From assembly GCA_008501825.1 (NCBI GenBank), contig QQUA01000023.1, forward strand, positions 248,001 to 312,000: a DNA stretch of 64,000 bases, in the 5' to 3' direction. Source of the stretch: Planctomycetota bacterium. GTDB lineage: Bacteria > Planctomycetota > UBA1135. The notes below the pieces were generated by a model. That model saw nothing but the letters and a program-made list of their open reading frames with translations. It was not told the origin of the DNA and did not search any database. This document shows positions 17,407 to 25,541 of the stretch, in pieces. Numbering within the stretch: position 1 is the first letter of the stretch; each line of letters begins with the position of its first letter. The position numbers and the translations under genes are program-made.

Positions 17407-19650
17407 TCAGAACAGGTCCAAAAGAACCACCGCCGCGAGAAGCACCGCGCCGGCAAAGGTGAAGTAGGCGTACTGTTGGATGCGCCCGGTCTGGATGCGG
17501 CGGACGGCTTGGCCGGCCGCTTGGGTGGACTCTCCGACCCAATTCACGGCTCCATCCACCACGTACTTGTCCGCAGCCCCGCTGAACCCGGCCAATCGCT
17601 TCATGGTGCGACCGACCAGCAAAACGGTGCCGTCCACGATGTTTTGATCCACCCACGACAGGAAGCCGGAGAAGACCACGGTGCCACGTATGACGGTGGC
17701 ATGGTAAAGCTCGTCGAAGAAGTATTTGTTAAACACCAGGCGATAAAGTCCGCCGAGAGCGGCGGCCACCTTCTTCGGATTGAAAACTCCGAAGAGGTAG
17801 AACAGGCAGGCGGTCAAAATGCCCAAAGTGGCCACGATGATCGAAGTAATCATGGCTCGGACGTGGGCGGTATGAGCGACATCGTGATGCTCGTCGTGTC
17901 CCGCAGCGGCCCCGTGACCTTCTCCACTACCATGTCCATCGGCGGCGTGGGAAAGCAAAGCGCCGTGTCCGCCGTAGCCGTGGGCCTGCTCGATGGCGCT
18001 GGATTCCCAGCGTTCCAAGTCAGGATCGTGCACCAAAGCCATGAACCAAGGGGTGCGGCCGCCACTGACCGCATGAAGCGGGTCGGTAATCCAGAACTTG
18101 CCGCCGAACACGGCGAAGAAGCCCAGCACCATCAACGGGACGGTCATGGTCCAGGGAGACTCGTGGGCATGATGGGCATGATCGCTACGAGGCTCGCCGT
18201 GGAAGGTCATGAAGATCAGGCGGAACATATAGAACGCCGTAACCGCCGCCGCGACCACCAGCAGGTAGAAAGGCATCGCCCAGATCCACTCCTGGGTCAC
18301 CATGCTCTTTTCCAAAGCCTTCGCCAAAATGGCGTCCTTGGAATAGAAACCGGCGAATAAGGGCACGCCGGAAATGGCCAGAGTGCTGACCAGCATGGTG
18401 ATGTAAGTGATCGGCATCTTCTTGCGAAGGCCGCCCATTTCCCGCATGTCCTGCTCGTGGTGGCAACCGTGAATCACCGATCCGGAACCGAGGAACAAGC
18501 AGGCCTTGAAGATGGCGTGAGTGATCACGTGGAACAGGCCGGCCGAAACTCCGCCGACTCCGATCGCTGCGATCATGTAACCAAGCTGAGAAATGGTGCT
18601 GTAGGCCAGCACCTTCTTGATGTCGAAACCGGTGATACCGATGGTGGCGGCGAAGATGGCGGTAAAGGCACCGACGCAGGCGATCACCAGTTGCGCTTCC
18701 GGAGAGCACAACAAGTAGATCCGGCCGGTCAGATACACGCCGGCAGCCACCATGGTGGCGGCATGAATCATGGCGCTGACCGGGGTCGGGCCTTCCATCG
18801 CATCCGGCAACCAGACGTGCAAGGGGAACTGGGCCGATTTACCGACCGCCCCCAAGAACATCATGATGGCACCGAAAGTCATCCAGCCTTCCCAGCCGTT
18901 GGCCGCCACGTGATCGGCGGTGGCGGTGTACAAGCCGTGGAAGCTCAAGGTGTCGAACTTGGCCCAAAACACCGCCATGCCGACGAACAAACAAACGTCG
19001 CCGATCCGGGTGGTCATAAAGGCTTTCAGGCTGGCCCAAGCCGCCGACATCTTCGGCTGTTTTCGATCTTGAGCCAAGTGACCGATCAGGAGATAGGAAC
19101 AAAGGCCCATGATCTCCCAGAACACGAAGAAGAACACCATGTTGTCGCTGAGTACCAGCCCCAACATGGCGAAAGTGAACAAAGATAGATTGGAAAAGAA
19201 GATGTTGTAGCGGCTGTCGCCCTGCATGTAGCCCACGGAGAACAAGTGAACTAAGAAGGACACCAAGGCCACCATCGCCAGCAAAAAGGCTGACAGGTTG
19301 TCATAAAGAATGCCGGCGGTGAATTGGGCGATCGGCGCCGGTATGGAGCCGTCGCTGAAGAAAAATCGCCAGGCAAAGCCGTCTTCGGCCGAACTCATCA
19401 AGAAGTCCGGATTCCACTGGAACAGCACCCGGATGAACATGACCACCGCGATCAGGGCGGAAAGGGCCATTCCGGAAGTCGGCAGCCAATCGCCTTGCCG
19501 CGGCAGTTTGCGGCCGAAGAAGACTTGCAACAACCAGCCGACCAGCGGCAACAGCGGGACCGCCAGCAGGAAGGCGTAAGCGCTGTTGCCCAAGGTGGCG
19601 CCCTCAGCGGCGGCTGCCGTCAAAGATTCAATGGGGGGAGCAGGCAGCAT
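17407..19650 (-). CDS. nuoL: NADH-quinone oxidoreductase subunit L with His-rich loops
   Basis: A 747-residue distal proton-pumping subunit. Core motifs are 'VGYMQGDSRYNIFFSNLSLFTFAM', 'FWEIMGLCSYLLIG', 'KSAQFPLHVWLPDAMEGPTPVSAMIHAATMV' (split by the limit, residues 271-301) and 'VLAYSTISQLGYM'. The protein is longer than the usual 610-660 residues. The extra length includes a loop at about 491-496 with four His and a second at 557-596 with ten His in 40 residues. Both lie in the C-terminal part between membrane segments. The lateral helix region and final membrane helix remain. Confidence 0.95.
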   Translation of the reverse strand: MLPAPPIESLTAAAAEGATLGNSAYAFLLAVPLLPLVGWLLQVFFGRKLPRQGDWLPTSGMALSALIAVVMFIRVLFQWNPDFLMSSAEDGFAWRFFFSDGSIPAPIAQFTAGILYDNLSAFLLAMVALVSFLVHLFSVGYMQGDSRYNIFFSNLSLFTFAMLGLVLSDNMVFFFVFWEIMGLCSYLLIGHLAQDRKQPKMSAAWASLKAFMTTRIGDVCLFVGMAVFWAKFDTLSFHGLYTATADHVAANGWEGWMTFGAIMMFLGAVGKSAQFPLHVWLPDAMEGPTPVSAMIHAATMVAAGVYLTGRIYLLCSPEAQLVIACVGAFTAIFAATIGITGFDIKKVLAYSTISQLGYMIAAIGVGGVSAGLFHVITHAIFKACLFLGSGSVIHGCHHEQDMREMGGLRKKMPITYITMLVSTLAISGVPLFAGFYSKDAILAKALEKSMVTQEWIWAMPFYLLVVAAAVTAFYMFRLIFMTFHGEPRSDHAHHAHESPWTMTVPLMVLGFFAVFGGKFWITDPLHAVSGGRTPWFMALVHDPDLERWESSAIEQAHGYGGHGALLSHAADGHGSGEGHGAAAGHDEHHDVAHTAHVRAMITSIIVATLGILTACLFYLFGVFNPKKVAAALGGLYRLVFNKYFFDELYHATVIRGTVVFSGFLSWVDQNIVDGTVLLVGRTMKRLAGFSGAADKYVVDGAVNWVGESTQAAGQAVRRIQTGRIQQYAYFTFAGAVLLAAVVLLDLF

Positions 19651-19657
19651 CGCGGAC

Positions 19658-19963
19658 TCAGTCCTTCATGGTGTCGATGTCATCGGGCCGAATCGTCTCA
19701 AAATGGCTGTAGGCATTGAGCACGATGGCCAAGGCGATGGCGGCTTCGGCAGCAGCCAGGATGATCACGAAAAGAGCGGTCATTTGACCGTCGACGTGGC
19801 TTTCCGGATGGAAGCGATTGAAGGCCACCAGATTCAAGTTGGCGGCGTTCAGGATCAATTCCAATCCCATCAGCACGTACACCAGGTTGCGCCGCGAGGC
19901 GACCATGGTCAGTCCGATGACAAACAAAACGGCGGCAACCGCCAGATAAGCTTCCAGGGGCAT
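19658..19963 (-). CDS. nuoK: NADH-quinone oxidoreductase subunit K
   Basis: A 101-residue three-helix membrane subunit of complex I. 'NLVYVLMGLELILNAANLNLVAF' carries the conserved Glu of the membrane half-channel, and 'FVIILAAAEAAIALAIVLNAY' the second. Length is exactly the family norm. Its start codon overlaps the nuoJ stop by 1 bp and it precedes nuoL by 7 bp. Confidence 0.96.
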   Translation of the reverse strand: MPLEAYLAVAAVLFVIGLTMVASRRNLVYVLMGLELILNAANLNLVAFNRFHPESHVDGQMTALFVIILAAAEAAIALAIVLNAYSHFETIRPDDIDTMKD

Positions 19964-20490
19964 CAGGCCTTCCCTCCCTCATCGACGTACTCGAAACGGC
20001 GGCGGGCGATGAACACCGCTCCGACCAAAGCCGCCAACAGGATGACGGAAGCCAGTTCGAAGGGCAGCAGATAGGAATCGCGCCGTAACAGTTCCAGGCC
20101 GATTTCATCCACCGTCGGTTGTGGAGCCGGCAAGTTTTCCACTTCGACACTGCCCCATTCGGCCACGCCGGCCATTTTCATGAGGAACAGGACCGCCCCT
20201 CCGCCGACGATGGCCAAACCGCCGAAAATGCGCAATGGCTGCATTTCTCCCGGATCCCCGGGAGTCAACATCAAGCCAAACAAGATCAGCACCAAAATGC
20301 CCCCGGCGTAGATCAACACCTGAGTCATCGCCAGGAAGTCGGCCCCCAACATGAGGAACAGACCGGCGACGCCCAACAAGGTGCCGAGCAGAGAAAAGGC
20401 GCTGATGACCACCGAGCGGTGGAACAAGCACAAAAGTGCACAGCCGATCGACAAACCGGCGAACAGGATGAAGGAGAGCAGAGCAGCCAT
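19963..20490 (-). CDS. nuoJ: NADH-quinone oxidoreductase subunit J
   Basis: A 175-residue membrane subunit with five predicted helices. The pi-bulge helix region is recognisable in 'DFLAMTQVLIYAGGILVLILFGLML', and 'RSVVISAFSLLGTLLGVAGLF' precedes it. The loop between the fourth and fifth helices is Pro/Glu-rich. It overlaps nuoI and nuoK by 1 bp each, so the three are translationally coupled. Confidence 0.95.
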   Translation of the reverse strand: MAALLSFILFAGLSIGCALLCLFHRSVVISAFSLLGTLLGVAGLFLMLGADFLAMTQVLIYAGGILVLILFGLMLTPGDPGEMQPLRIFGGLAIVGGGAVLFLMKMAGVAEWGSVEVENLPAPQPTVDEIGLELLRRDSYLLPFELASVILLAALVGAVFIARRRFEYVDEGGKA

Positions 20491-21047
20491 CAGGCTTCCT
20501 CCCGGTTTTCTTGCTCCGCCTTTTTCTTGGCGGCGGCTTCCTTAGCGGCTTTCTTCGCCGCCTTTTTGGCTTCGGCTTCCGCGATGCGAACTTTTTGCTC
20601 CTCGGTCAAGCCTTGCCAAGTCAATAAATCCATGTTCAAAGTGCCGCGGTCTTCGGTAACCAAGGCGTACTCCTTACCCATGTGAATGCAATCTTTGGGG
20701 CAGGGGTAGACGCACAGCTCACAGAACATGCACTTTTGATAATCCAGATCGAACTGATGCCACTCCAGCTCCTTGCCGTGGCGGGTGGCTTCCATTTCAA
20801 TGCAGTCGATCGGACAGGCTTTGGCGCAGGCGTTGCAACAGATGCAAAGGTCCTGCTCCAAGTAATGGATGCCCCGATAGCGCTCATCGGTGGTCAGCTT
20901 CTCATCCGGATACTGGACGGTGAAGGGCTTACTCCACAAGTAGCGGAAGGTAATGCCCATGCCCACCGCGGTCGATTTGATGGTCGACCAGACGTTGCCC
21001 CAGTAAGAGCGCCTGGCAGTCTCGGGAAGGGAGGTCGGGGTTGCCAT
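20490..21047 (-). CDS. nuoI: NADH-quinone oxidoreductase subunit I (2x[4Fe-4S])
   Basis: A 185-residue peripheral-arm subunit carrying clusters N6a and N6b. Two ferredoxin motifs are complete: Cys68, 71, 74, 78 and Cys106, 109, 112, 116, each ending in CP. The last 40 residues are an unusual Lys/Ala/Glu-rich helical tail (several KKAAKKAAKE-type units) not needed for cluster binding. In a complex without NuoEFG, NuoI and NuoB provide the visible cluster chain to quinone. Confidence 0.96.
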   Translation of the reverse strand: MATPTSLPETARRSYWGNVWSTIKSTAVGMGITFRYLWSKPFTVQYPDEKLTTDERYRGIHYLEQDLCICCNACAKACPIDCIEMEATRHGKELEWHQFDLDYQKCMFCELCVYPCPKDCIHMGKEYALVTEDRGTLNMDLLTWQGLTEEQKVRIAEAEAKKAAKKAAKEAAAKKKAEQENREEA

Positions 21048-21063
21048 GGGACCGGAAACCAGC

Positions 21064-22224
21064 TCAGTTGCTCAGGACGAAACGCAAGTACTCGAGGAGG
21101 GAGGCAGCGAACACCACGATCAAACAGAGGGGCGTGAGGTATTTGTAGCCCAGGATCATGACTTGATCGATGCGCAAGCGCGGAAGCGTCCAACGCACCC
21201 ACATCATCACGAAGACCAGCAGCATGGACTTCACGATGAAAACCAGCATGCAAGCTGTGGTGTAAAGCACCGGGATTCCTTCCAAGGCCGCCAAGCCCAG
21301 GAAGTTCCAACCGCCGAACCAAAGCACGGTGGCAATCGCCGACATGACGAACATGGCGGCGTACTCTTCCATGAAAAAGAAAGAAAAGCGGATGCCCGAG
21401 TATTCGGTATGGAAGCCGGCCACCAACTCCGATTCCGACTCCGGCAAATCGAAGGGAGCTCGTTTGGTTTCCGCCAATGTGGCGACAAAGAACAAAACGA
21501 AGGAAGGCACCGATACCAACATCACGCTGGGATCCAGGATGTACCAATGCATGCCGAACCAGCCGGACTGGGCTTGCGTCGCCTCCAACAAGGAGAAGCT
21601 GCCGTAATAAATCACCGGCGGCATCAGGGACAAGCCCAACGGGATCTCATAGGAGGCCACTTGGGCGGCCTCGCGCATGGCGCCGTAAACGCTCCATTTG
21701 TTGTTGGAACCCCAACCGGCCATGATGACGCCGATGGTGGTCACGGAAGAAATGGCGATCACGAAGAAAATGCCGAGGTGAACGTCGGCGATCATCACTC
21801 CCGGGGCGAAAGGCAACACCACGAAAGTGGAAATGGCCGTGCCCAGCACCAGGGCCGGAGCCAACTTGAACAAGGGCCGATCGGCGGAGGCCAAAATAAT
21901 GTCCTCCTTGATCAACAACTTGACGCCGTCGGCAATGGCTTGAGCCCAACCGTGCCAGCCGCCGACTCGCATCGGACCCAATCGGATTTGAATGTGGCCG
22001 GCGACTTTTCGTTCCAGCCAGGTGGAGAACATGGCCACGACCGAGACGAAAGCCATGATGACGCCGAAGGCCAGCCCCGATGCCATTAAGGTCAAGCCCC
22101 AAAAGGGAACCGACTCCGGAAGCCATCCGGCCAGCATTTCGGTAAGGCCGTTTCCTTGCGGGGCGGCGGCTTCGGAAACCGGAGCCTCGGGAAGGGCGGA
22201 GGCAATGATGGTGAGAGGCTTCAT
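21064..22224 (-). CDS. nuoH: NADH-quinone oxidoreductase subunit H
   Basis: A 386-residue membrane subunit forming the quinone chamber at the junction of the two arms. 'TWLERKVAGHIQIRLGPMRVGG' and 'QAIADGVKLLIKED' are textbook NuoH sequences, and 'ETKRAPFDLPESESELVAGFHTEYSG' (positions about 276-301) supplies the acidic quinone-site loop. The first 45 residues are a Pro/Ala-rich extension before the first helix. It follows nuoD by 6 bp. Confidence 0.96.
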   Translation of the reverse strand: MKPLTIIASALPEAPVSEAAAPQGNGLTEMLAGWLPESVPFWGLTLMASGLAFGVIMAFVSVVAMFSTWLERKVAGHIQIRLGPMRVGGWHGWAQAIADGVKLLIKEDIILASADRPLFKLAPALVLGTAISTFVVLPFAPGVMIADVHLGIFFVIAISSVTTIGVIMAGWGSNNKWSVYGAMREAAQVASYEIPLGLSLMPPVIYYGSFSLLEATQAQSGWFGMHWYILDPSVMLVSVPSFVLFFVATLAETKRAPFDLPESESELVAGFHTEYSGIRFSFFFMEEYAAMFVMSAIATVLWFGGWNFLGLAALEGIPVLYTTACMLVFIVKSMLLVFVMMWVRWTLPRLRIDQVMILGYKYLTPLCLIVVFAASLLEYLRFVLSN

Positions 22225-22230
22225 CTGGGC

Positions 22231-23406
22231 TTAACGGTCGGTTTCCCCGATGACGATGTCGGTAGCTCCGATGATGGCGGCGGCATCCGCCAACATGCAT
22301 CCAGGCAAGGTGTGTTCCACCACCGACAAGTTGACGAAAGACGGAGCCCGGCATCGCATTCGCTTGGCGATCTTGGTGCCGTCGCTGACCACGTAGTGGC
22401 CGAGTTCCCCCCGGGGGTTTTCGATGCCGACGTAGGCTTCGCCGGGAGCCGGTCGAATGGTCAAAGAAACGTCGGGATGGGAAACTTCCCCCTCTTCGAT
22501 GGCGGCCAGGCACTGGCGAACCATCTTGATGCTCTCCAACATCTCGTACATGCGCACGAAGTTGCGGTCGAAGCAATCTCCCAACGTGCCTCGATAGCCT
22601 TCCCCGACGATGACTTTGAAGTCCAGTTGATCGTAAACCAAGTAAGGCTGGTCTCGGCGCAAATCCCAGTCCACACCGGAACCGCGCAGCATCGGGCCGG
22701 TGCACCCCCAATCGATCGCGGTTTGGGCCGGCATCACGCCGACGTTGGCGGTCCGCTCAATGAAGATTTTGTTCTGCACCAAAAGGTTCCAATACTCCGG
22801 CCATTTCTGGTCGAAGATGTCGCAGAACTCCGCCACTTTGTTCAACCAACCGGCAGGGGCGTCGTTCATCACCCCGCCCGGGCGAATGTAAGAATAGGTC
22901 AAACGGGCGCCGCAAATCTTCTCGAACAAATCCAGCAGGAATTCCCGTTCCCGCAAGGCGTAGAAGAAAGGTGTGAAGGCGCCGATGTCGATGCCGTAGG
23001 TGCCGACCGCCACCAGGTGGCTGGCGATACGATTCAACTCGGCCAAAATGGTTCGCAGATATTGACCCCGCTTCGGAACCTCGACGCCGAGCAGTTTTTC
23101 CACTGCCAAGCTGTAACTCAAATTATTGTTCATCGACGACAGATAGTCATAGCGATCGGTATAGGGCATGTACTGGATATAGTCGACGTTCTCGCCGATC
23201 TTCTCGGCGCAACGGTGCAAATAACCGAGGTGGGACTCGGCGCCGACCAAGATTTCGCCGTCCGCCCGCAATAAAACTCGCAACACACCGTGGGTCGCCG
23301 GGTGTTGCGGCCCCATGTTGATCTCCACGTCCTGGGTCCGAACGTCCAGTTCGATTTCCCGCAGTCGGTGTTGATCGGGGGGGGTGGTTTGGGGAGGCTC
23401 TTCCAT
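22231..23406 (-). CDS. nuoD: NADH-quinone oxidoreductase subunit D (49-kDa type)
   Basis: A 391-residue peripheral subunit descended from the Ni-Fe hydrogenase large subunit; it holds the quinone headgroup. 'NMGPQHPATHGVLRVLL' contains the quinone-binding His, 'YIRPGGVMNDAP' follows, and the protein ends in the conserved 'DIVIGETDR'. I use ATG 23406; the open frame begins two codons upstream at a TTG. NuoC and NuoD are separate genes here, not a fusion. Confidence 0.96.
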   Translation of the reverse strand: MEEPPQTTPPDQHRLREIELDVRTQDVEINMGPQHPATHGVLRVLLRADGEILVGAESHLGYLHRCAEKIGENVDYIQYMPYTDRYDYLSSMNNNLSYSLAVEKLLGVEVPKRGQYLRTILAELNRIASHLVAVGTYGIDIGAFTPFFYALREREFLLDLFEKICGARLTYSYIRPGGVMNDAPAGWLNKVAEFCDIFDQKWPEYWNLLVQNKIFIERTANVGVMPAQTAIDWGCTGPMLRGSGVDWDLRRDQPYLVYDQLDFKVIVGEGYRGTLGDCFDRNFVRMYEMLESIKMVRQCLAAIEEGEVSHPDVSLTIRPAPGEAYVGIENPRGELGHYVVSDGTKIAKRMRCRAPSFVNLSVVEHTLPGCMLADAAAIIGATDIVIGETDR

Positions 23407-23446
23407 CAGCAACGGCAGGTTCAGGGTCGATTTCTAGGGCAATAGC

Positions 23447-24043
23447 TCAAACGCAGGAGATGCCGTGGTATTCCTCAGGGAACTCGTAGTCCTTGCGAAG
23501 GGGGTAACCCACCCAATCGTCCGGCAGCAGAATGTTGCGAGGATCGGGATGACCTTCGTAGGTGATGCCGTACATCTCCCCGCTTTCCCGCTCGTGCCAA
23601 TCCGCTCCGGGATAAACCGAAACTGCACTGGCTACCCGGCAATCGTCCTTGGGCAGATGGACCTTTAAAGTCAGGCGCGCTTTCTTGGTCAGAGAAAGGA
23701 CTTGGTAGACCCCCCACAACACCGAATCCTCGGCGTCGAAATCCACCGCCGTCACGTCCACGATCTGCTGGAATGCCAACTGCTCTCGAATCAAGCTCAG
23801 AGCTTCCAACAATCGTTCGCGATCCTTCAACAGCAGGAAGGCATCGCCGCGCCATTCATGAGGCTCGTCCGCCTTCTTCTTGGCTAAACGCTTGGCTTCC
23901 CCTTCCTCGGCGAAAATGGGCAGATTGGGTTGGTGAAGCTCGACTTCCAACCCAGCTTCTTGCAAGGCGGCGTGAGCTTCGCGGGCGGCTTGAAAATGGA
24001 CCTCCATCGGTCCCCAGGCCGTGTCGCGTTTGGGAGCTTCCAT
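23447..24043 (-). CDS. nuoC: NADH-quinone oxidoreductase subunit C (30-kDa type)
   Basis: A 198-residue peripheral-arm subunit. The C-terminal half has the family signature 'DWHERESGEMYGITYEGHPDPRNILLPDDWVGYPLRKDY' (residues about 150-190). The N-terminal region has a charged Lys/Glu stretch. Subunit C scaffolds subunit D and the cluster-bearing subunits. It lies between nuoB (44 bp away) and nuoD (40 bp away). Confidence 0.95.
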   Translation of the reverse strand: MEAPKRDTAWGPMEVHFQAAREAHAALQEAGLEVELHQPNLPIFAEEGEAKRLAKKKADEPHEWRGDAFLLLKDRERLLEALSLIREQLAFQQIVDVTAVDFDAEDSVLWGVYQVLSLTKKARLTLKVHLPKDDCRVASAVSVYPGADWHERESGEMYGITYEGHPDPRNILLPDDWVGYPLRKDYEFPEEYHGISCV

Positions 24044-24087
24044 GGAATTGCGCTGCGCTTTCGACTCGAGGTTGGCGACGGAGAGGG

Positions 24088-24612
24088 TTAGACCAGGGAA
24101 GGCGCTTTGGGTTTCTCTTCGAGTTGCGGAGCCCGCAGCACTTTTTGCCGCCGAATTTTTTCCTGAAGCAACATCAAACCCTCCAGGAGAGCTTCCGGCC
24201 GCGGCGGGCAGCCGGCGATGTAGACATCCACCGGAATGATGCGGTCCACTCCTTTCATCACGGTGTAGCCGAATTTGTAATAAGGGCCTCCGCCGGTGGC
24301 GCAGGCGCCCATGGCGATGACGTATTTCGGAGATGGCATTTGGTCATAGAGGCGCTTGACCCGCTCTCCCATTTTGAAATTGACCGTGCCGGCGACGATC
24401 ATCAAATCGGCCTGCCGGGGAGTCGCCCGAAAGGCGCCGGCGCCGAAGCGGTCGATGTCGAAGCGGGAGGCCCCGACCGCCATCATTTCGATAGCGCAAC
24501 AGGCCAAGCCAAAGGTCATGGGCCAAATCGAGCTGAGGCGGGCCCAGTTGAGCAGCCAATCCACTCGGGTGGTTAGAACGTTGTCGTCGAACTTTTCGGT
24601 GAGGAGACCCAT
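24088..24612 (-). CDS. nuoB: NADH-quinone oxidoreductase subunit B (cluster N2)
   Basis: A 174-residue subunit that carries terminal cluster N2. All four ligands are present: adjacent Cys38-Cys39 in 'FGLACCAIEMMA', Cys104 in 'AMGACATGGGPYY' and Cys135 in 'YIAGCPPRPEA'. The C-terminus ends in a basic/proline stretch. An active electron-transfer subunit is therefore expected even though NuoEFG are not encoded nearby. Confidence 0.97.
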   Translation of the reverse strand: MGLLTEKFDDNVLTTRVDWLLNWARLSSIWPMTFGLACCAIEMMAVGASRFDIDRFGAGAFRATPRQADLMIVAGTVNFKMGERVKRLYDQMPSPKYVIAMGACATGGGPYYKFGYTVMKGVDRIIPVDVYIAGCPPRPEALLEGLMLLQEKIRRQKVLRAPQLEEKPKAPSLV

Positions 24613-24651
24613 GGTGCTTAGCTTTGGCCGGCTGAATTGGCGTCCCGGAAA

Positions 24652-25134
24652 TCAGGAAGTTGCATCCTCGGGAAGGGTATTGGTGGTCCGCGATTTGGCC
24701 GGCAGTTGGCCGAGGCTTTGTTGCAAGCGTTTGCGCTGCTCGAACTCCAGTTGGAAAGCCTTCACCCAGTTCAGATCACCCTTCACCCAGACATAAGCCA
24801 GGCCCAACAGCAAGATGCCGACGAAAAGGAAACCTTCCAGGAGAGCCACCCCGCCGATTCCCTCCTCGGCGAAGGCCCGGGTCAGAACCTTGGCCCAAGG
24901 AAACAGGAAGGCGATTTCCACCGCGAACACGATGTAAACCAGGGCGACGGTGTAGTAGCGAATATCGAAGCGAAACCAGGCTTCGCCAATCACTTCCTCG
25001 CCGCACTCGTAGGGTTCCAGGCCATCGCTGGTCGACCGGCTGGGTCGAATCAGGGAACCGATCACCATGTTGATGAACACGAAGGCCATTCCCGCCAGCA
25101 AGAAGACCAGGATGTTCGCGTAGTCGAAGTACAA
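24652..25134 (-). CDS. nuoA: NADH-quinone oxidoreductase subunit A
   Basis: A 160-residue, three-helix membrane subunit and the first gene of the operon. 'YECGEEVIGEAWFRFDIRYYTVALVYIVFAVEIAFLFPWA' (about residues 42-81) is diagnostic. The best start is a TTG at 25134: it has a near-perfect GGGGAGG site (minus strand, about 25142-25148) at 8 nt spacing and no ATG upstream. A C-terminal Gln/Arg-rich tail extends beyond the usual family end. Confidence 0.94.
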   Translation of the reverse strand: MYFDYANILVFLLAGMAFVFINMVIGSLIRPSRSTSDGLEPYECGEEVIGEAWFRFDIRYYTVALVYIVFAVEIAFLFPWAKVLTRAFAEEGIGGVALLEGFLFVGILLLGLAYVWVKGDLNWVKAFQLEFEQRKRLQQSLGQLPAKSRTTNTLPEDATS

Positions 25135-25485
25135 GGGCAGAACCTCCCCGTATTGGACCTTTTCCCACGGTTTGCGCAGGATTTGGGGGGGAACATTCTC
25201 CCGTTGCCCCCCGTTCCGGGCAAGACCTCATTGGAAGGCCTTGCCACCAGCCGAGAGCAGATCCCCTAACGACCTATTTCACAAGGGTTTAGCAGAACTG
25301 AACCAGCTCGCACTCGGGCCTTCTCCAGTGACTTCCGGCAGCCGTTTTCGAAGGCCATCGAAAACGGGGGGCCGGAAAGCCTGTCGAGGGACCCGGAAAG
25401 GCAGGCGAAAGCAGGAGTTTTCGCGCGCCACCGGCACGGACGGCATTGGTGTAGGCCAGAAAAACCAATCCTTCCACAAAGATAT
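25135..25485. other. nuo operon leader, no convincing gene
   Basis: Between the korB terminator and nuoA lies a stretch of about 350 bp without a convincing gene; short open frames on both strands lack family signals and good ribosome sites. It must hold the nuo promoter. It contains a perfect 10-bp inverted repeat (listed separately) and the 13-base word CCCGGAAAGGCAG at about 25391-25403, repeated in the terminator stem. I could not assign a -35/-10 pair with confidence. Confidence 0.6.
25342..25367. promoter_or_regulatory. Perfect 10-bp inverted repeat in the nuo leader
   Basis: The arms CCGTTTTCGA (25342-25351) and TCGAAAACGG (25358-25367) are exactly complementary around a 6-base spacer. 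There is no T run on either side, so it is not a simple terminator. It lies about 210 bp upstream of the nuoA start and could be a repressor or activator site or a leader hairpin. Confidence 0.45.
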
Positions 25486-25525
25486 GAAAAGGCCCCGGAA
25501 AGGCAGTTTTCGCCTCTCCGGGGCC
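25486..25525 (-). terminator. Intrinsic terminator after korAB
   Basis: A long GC-rich hairpin (25491-25525; nine perfect outer pairs, then a second paired block) is followed on the minus strand by TTTT (complement of 25486-25490). It lies 17 bp past the korB stop and separates korAB from the nuo operon, so nuo needs its own promoter. Confidence 0.85.
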
Positions 25526-25541
25526 CGGGCCGCTCGAAGGG

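Noticed and set aside
25279..25479. Two overlapping minus-strand open frames of about 60 codons in the nuo leader
   Set aside because: No ribosome site, no recognisable protein features, and different frames give similar-length open stretches.
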